The notes under the pieces are model-generated. The model was not told the origin of the DNA and did not search any database. It saw only the letters and a list, made by a program, of their open reading frames with translations. Source: JAUZPB01 sp037140715 (lineage in GTDB: Bacteria > Bacteroidota > Ignavibacteria > Ignavibacteriales > SURF-24). Taken from it: a stretch of 8,455 bases of DNA. Shown piece by piece: positions 7,299 to 8,455 of this stretch (the stretch's first letter is position 1; the number at the start of each line of letters is the position of its first letter). Position numbers and translations under genes: made by a program. The DNA lies in contig JBAXDX010000106.1 in NCBI GenBank assembly GCA_037140715.1, positions 1 to 8,455 of the forward strand, in the 5' to 3' direction.

Positions 7299-7747
7299 GA
7301 GCATTAGTACAACGTGTAAGCGAAGGCGGAGTTTATATCAGCAAGGAGAATTATTCTGCTGAAATTGGCAAAGGAATGGTTATTCTGCTTGGCATTAAGC
7401 ATGACGATAAAGATGAAGACATAACATTTGTTGCCGATAAGTGCTGTAATTTGAGAATATTTGAAGATGAAAATGAAAAAATGAATCTGTCGCTAAAAGA
7501 AATTGAGGGTGAAATTCTGATTATCTCCCAATTTACATTATATGGCGATGCCCGCCACGGCAACCGTCCAAGTTTTTCAGATGCCGCAAGACCAGAAGCT
7601 ACCAAGCGTATGTATGAGAAATTTATCGCGCGCGTTAAGGAAAACATAGGTGCTGACAAGGTTAAGTCCGGTATTTTTGGCGCGATGATGATGATAAAAA
7701 TTATGAACGATGGTCCTGTTACTATTCTTGTCGAGTCCAAAGATTAA
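7295..7747 (+). CDS. dtd: D-aminoacyl-tRNA deacylase (D-Tyr-tRNA deacylase) Dtd
   Basis: Homodimeric cytoplasmic enzyme that removes D-amino acids, and glycine mischarged on tRNA-Ala, so that they do not enter proteins. Motifs: the N-terminal RALVQRV strand; SQFTLYGD (Ser78, Gln79, Thr81), matching the SQxT active-site motif; HGNRPSF; and NDGPVTI with the Gly140-Pro141 pair that enforces chirality. I start it at CTG 7295. This puts RALVQRV at residues 2-8 as in other Dtd proteins, gives 150 residues (family about 145-150), aligns the SQxT motif within one residue of the E. coli numbering, and has GGAG seven bases upstream. A conventional gene finder would use TTG at 7280 and add five residues. 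The start overlaps the prmC stop, so the two are translationally coupled and form the end of the operon. Confidence 0.95.
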   Translation: MRALVQRVSEGGVYISKENYSAEIGKGMVILLGIKHDDKDEDITFVADKCCNLRIFEDENEKMNLSLKEIEGEILIISQFTLYGDARHGNRPSFSDAARPEATKRMYEKFIARVKENIGADKVKSGIFGAMMMIKIMNDGPVTILVESKD

Positions 7748-7920
7748 TATTCTGAGTATGGTTAAGAAAATTACAACTCTTATACCCGTTTCATATAAAC
7801 TTCCATAATTCCTAAAATAATTATTATTTACACATGTTACGCAGATCATTAAATGCTTTGCCTTGAACAGGTGAAGGCAGGGGTAAAGATAAAGCCCCCC
7901 GGAATCTATTGTGTTTTACT
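7748..7920. other. Intergenic region between convergent dtd and histidine-kinase genes
   Basis: No gene is seen in these 173 bases. The left part is AT-rich, with a short perfect palindrome of AAATAAT and ATTATTT around one T (7815-7829). The right part is G- and C-run-rich and holds the alternative stem-loops listed separately. No classical terminator with a T-run is found for either converging gene. Confidence 0.6.
7856..7882 (+). repeat. Stem-loop downstream of dtd
   Basis: CTTTGCCTT (7856-7864) pairs with AAGGCAGGG (7874-7882) across a nine-base loop, giving nine pairs on the plus strand, two of them G-U. It lies 109 bases after the dtd stop and is not followed by T residues, so it is at best a factor-dependent or RNA-stabilising element. 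Confidence 0.35.
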
Positions 7921-7932
7921 TTACCTTTGCCT
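7875..7932. repeat. Inverted repeat across the 3' end of the histidine-kinase frame
   Basis: AGGCAGGGGTAAAGATAAA (7875-7893) pairs with TTTACTTTACCTTTGCCT (7915-7932). There are about 18 pairs, with one bulged A at 7889 and two G-U pairs on the plus strand (A-C mismatches on the minus strand). The loop is 21 bases and contains six C. The right arm includes the last codons of the kinase. No T-run flanks it. It competes for the same bases as the stem-loop at 7856-7882. Confidence 0.45.
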
Positions 7933-8408
7933 CGCTGCTGGAATCGTAAAATAAAAAGCAGTTCCCCTGCCCTTCTCACTTTTCACCCAAATTCTGCCGC
8001 CATACTTTTCTACAAATTCTTTGCAGAGCAATAAACCCAGACCTATGCTTGGTTCATTGTCAGTACCTCTGCGCCCTACTTTTTCATCTGTCTTAAATAA
8101 CTTTTGAGATAACTCTTCCGACATCCCGACACCGCTGTCAGTTACTGATATCTCCGTCATATTATTTTTTACTTCTGCTGCCCTGACTGTTACTTTCCCC
8201 CCCCCTGATTAGTAAACTTTACAGCATTTGACAAAAGATTACGCAGAACAGTATTAAGCATAGCCTCATCTGCATTAACAATCCGGTTCCGGTCGGCTTC
8301 ACTAATTATCTCAATCCCTTTCTGCTTTCCGCGTGTACTTATTAAATCAATATTCAGTGAAACTATTTCAGATAAATCTGTTTCCGCCGGACTAAAACTA
8401 ATCAGGCT
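7921..8408 (-). pseudogene. Sensor histidine kinase, C-terminal ATPase part, frame broken
   Basis: Reading leftward, the sequence encodes a near-complete HATPase domain of a two-component histidine kinase. A linker FSPAETDLSEIV comes first, then the N box NLLSNAVKFTNQ, the G1 box VTDSGVGM, the F-box LFKTDEKVG, and the G2 box SIGLGLLLCKEF, followed by YGGRIWVKSEKGRGTAFYF and a TAA stop at 7921-7923. Two faults break it. Nine G on the coding strand (bases 8197-8205) leave the N box and G1 box in different frames; seven or ten would join them. An in-frame TAG at 8409-8411 precedes the linker, and I cannot find the H box or dimerisation helices in the remaining 44 bases. It may be a decayed gene, a phase-variable gene, or sequence error near a contig end. 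A forward-strand neighbour, dtd, converges on it. Confidence 0.75.
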
Positions 8409-8455
8409 CTATGTTGTTTATAGTGGGTAATCATACTTTAATTTACCCGCCACAA

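Noticed and set aside
7351..7740. 129-codon frame antisense to dtd, and similar antisense frames inside other genes
   Set aside because: They lie entirely opposite well-supported genes, whose motifs explain the sequence.
1..8455. CRISPR arrays, tandem repeats, transposases, integrases or toxin-antitoxin pairs
   Set aside because: None seen on either strand; nothing in the window points to a mobile or defence island.

Overview
The window is an AT-rich bacterial segment with ordinary, densely packed chromosomal genes. There are no rRNA or tRNA genes, insertion sequences, phage genes or CRISPR arrays. Shine-Dalgarno signals are weak or absent in front of several genes. The DUF58 protein, the TPR lipoprotein, the histidine-kinase fragment and the [FeFe]-hydrogenase maturases together suggest an anaerobic or facultative member of the Bacteroidota/Chlorobi/Ignavibacteriota group. 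That placement comes from recognising sequence style, not from a phylogeny.

Layout, left to right. Bases 1-105 may be the 3' end of an unrecognised gene. Next is a PlsC-like acyltransferase (145-996, + strand) with an uncertain start and altered catalytic boxes, followed by a likely terminator. A peptidase-S66 LD-carboxypeptidase (1211-2152) ends in a strong intrinsic terminator (2189-2226). An otherwise empty 240-base stretch then leads to hydG and hydE (2467-4924), 13 bases apart. An imperfect inverted repeat sits just upstream of hydG and overlaps a candidate promoter. The next block is tightly packed and probably one operon: a TPR lipoprotein, a DUF58/vWA-like protein, the release-factor methyltransferase PrmC and the D-aminoacyl-tRNA deacylase Dtd (4991-7747). 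Adjacent genes there overlap or are separated by at most 11 bases. On the minus strand at the right end is the C-terminal ATPase part of a histidine kinase. Its frame is broken at a run of nine C and again by a stop codon near 8410.

Functions. HydG makes the Fe(CO)2(CN) cysteine synthon and HydE processes it further on the way to the diiron subcluster of [FeFe] hydrogenase. HydF and the hydrogenase itself are not in the window. PrmC and Dtd are translation quality genes. The acyltransferase and carboxypeptidase serve the cell envelope. The lipoprotein and DUF58 protein are probably envelope- or chaperone-related, but their exact roles are unknown.

No convincing undescribed system was found. 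The points most worth a second look are the CTG-type start of dtd, the broken histidine kinase, the operator-like repeat before hydG, the mutually exclusive stem-loops after dtd, and the altered motifs of the acyltransferase.
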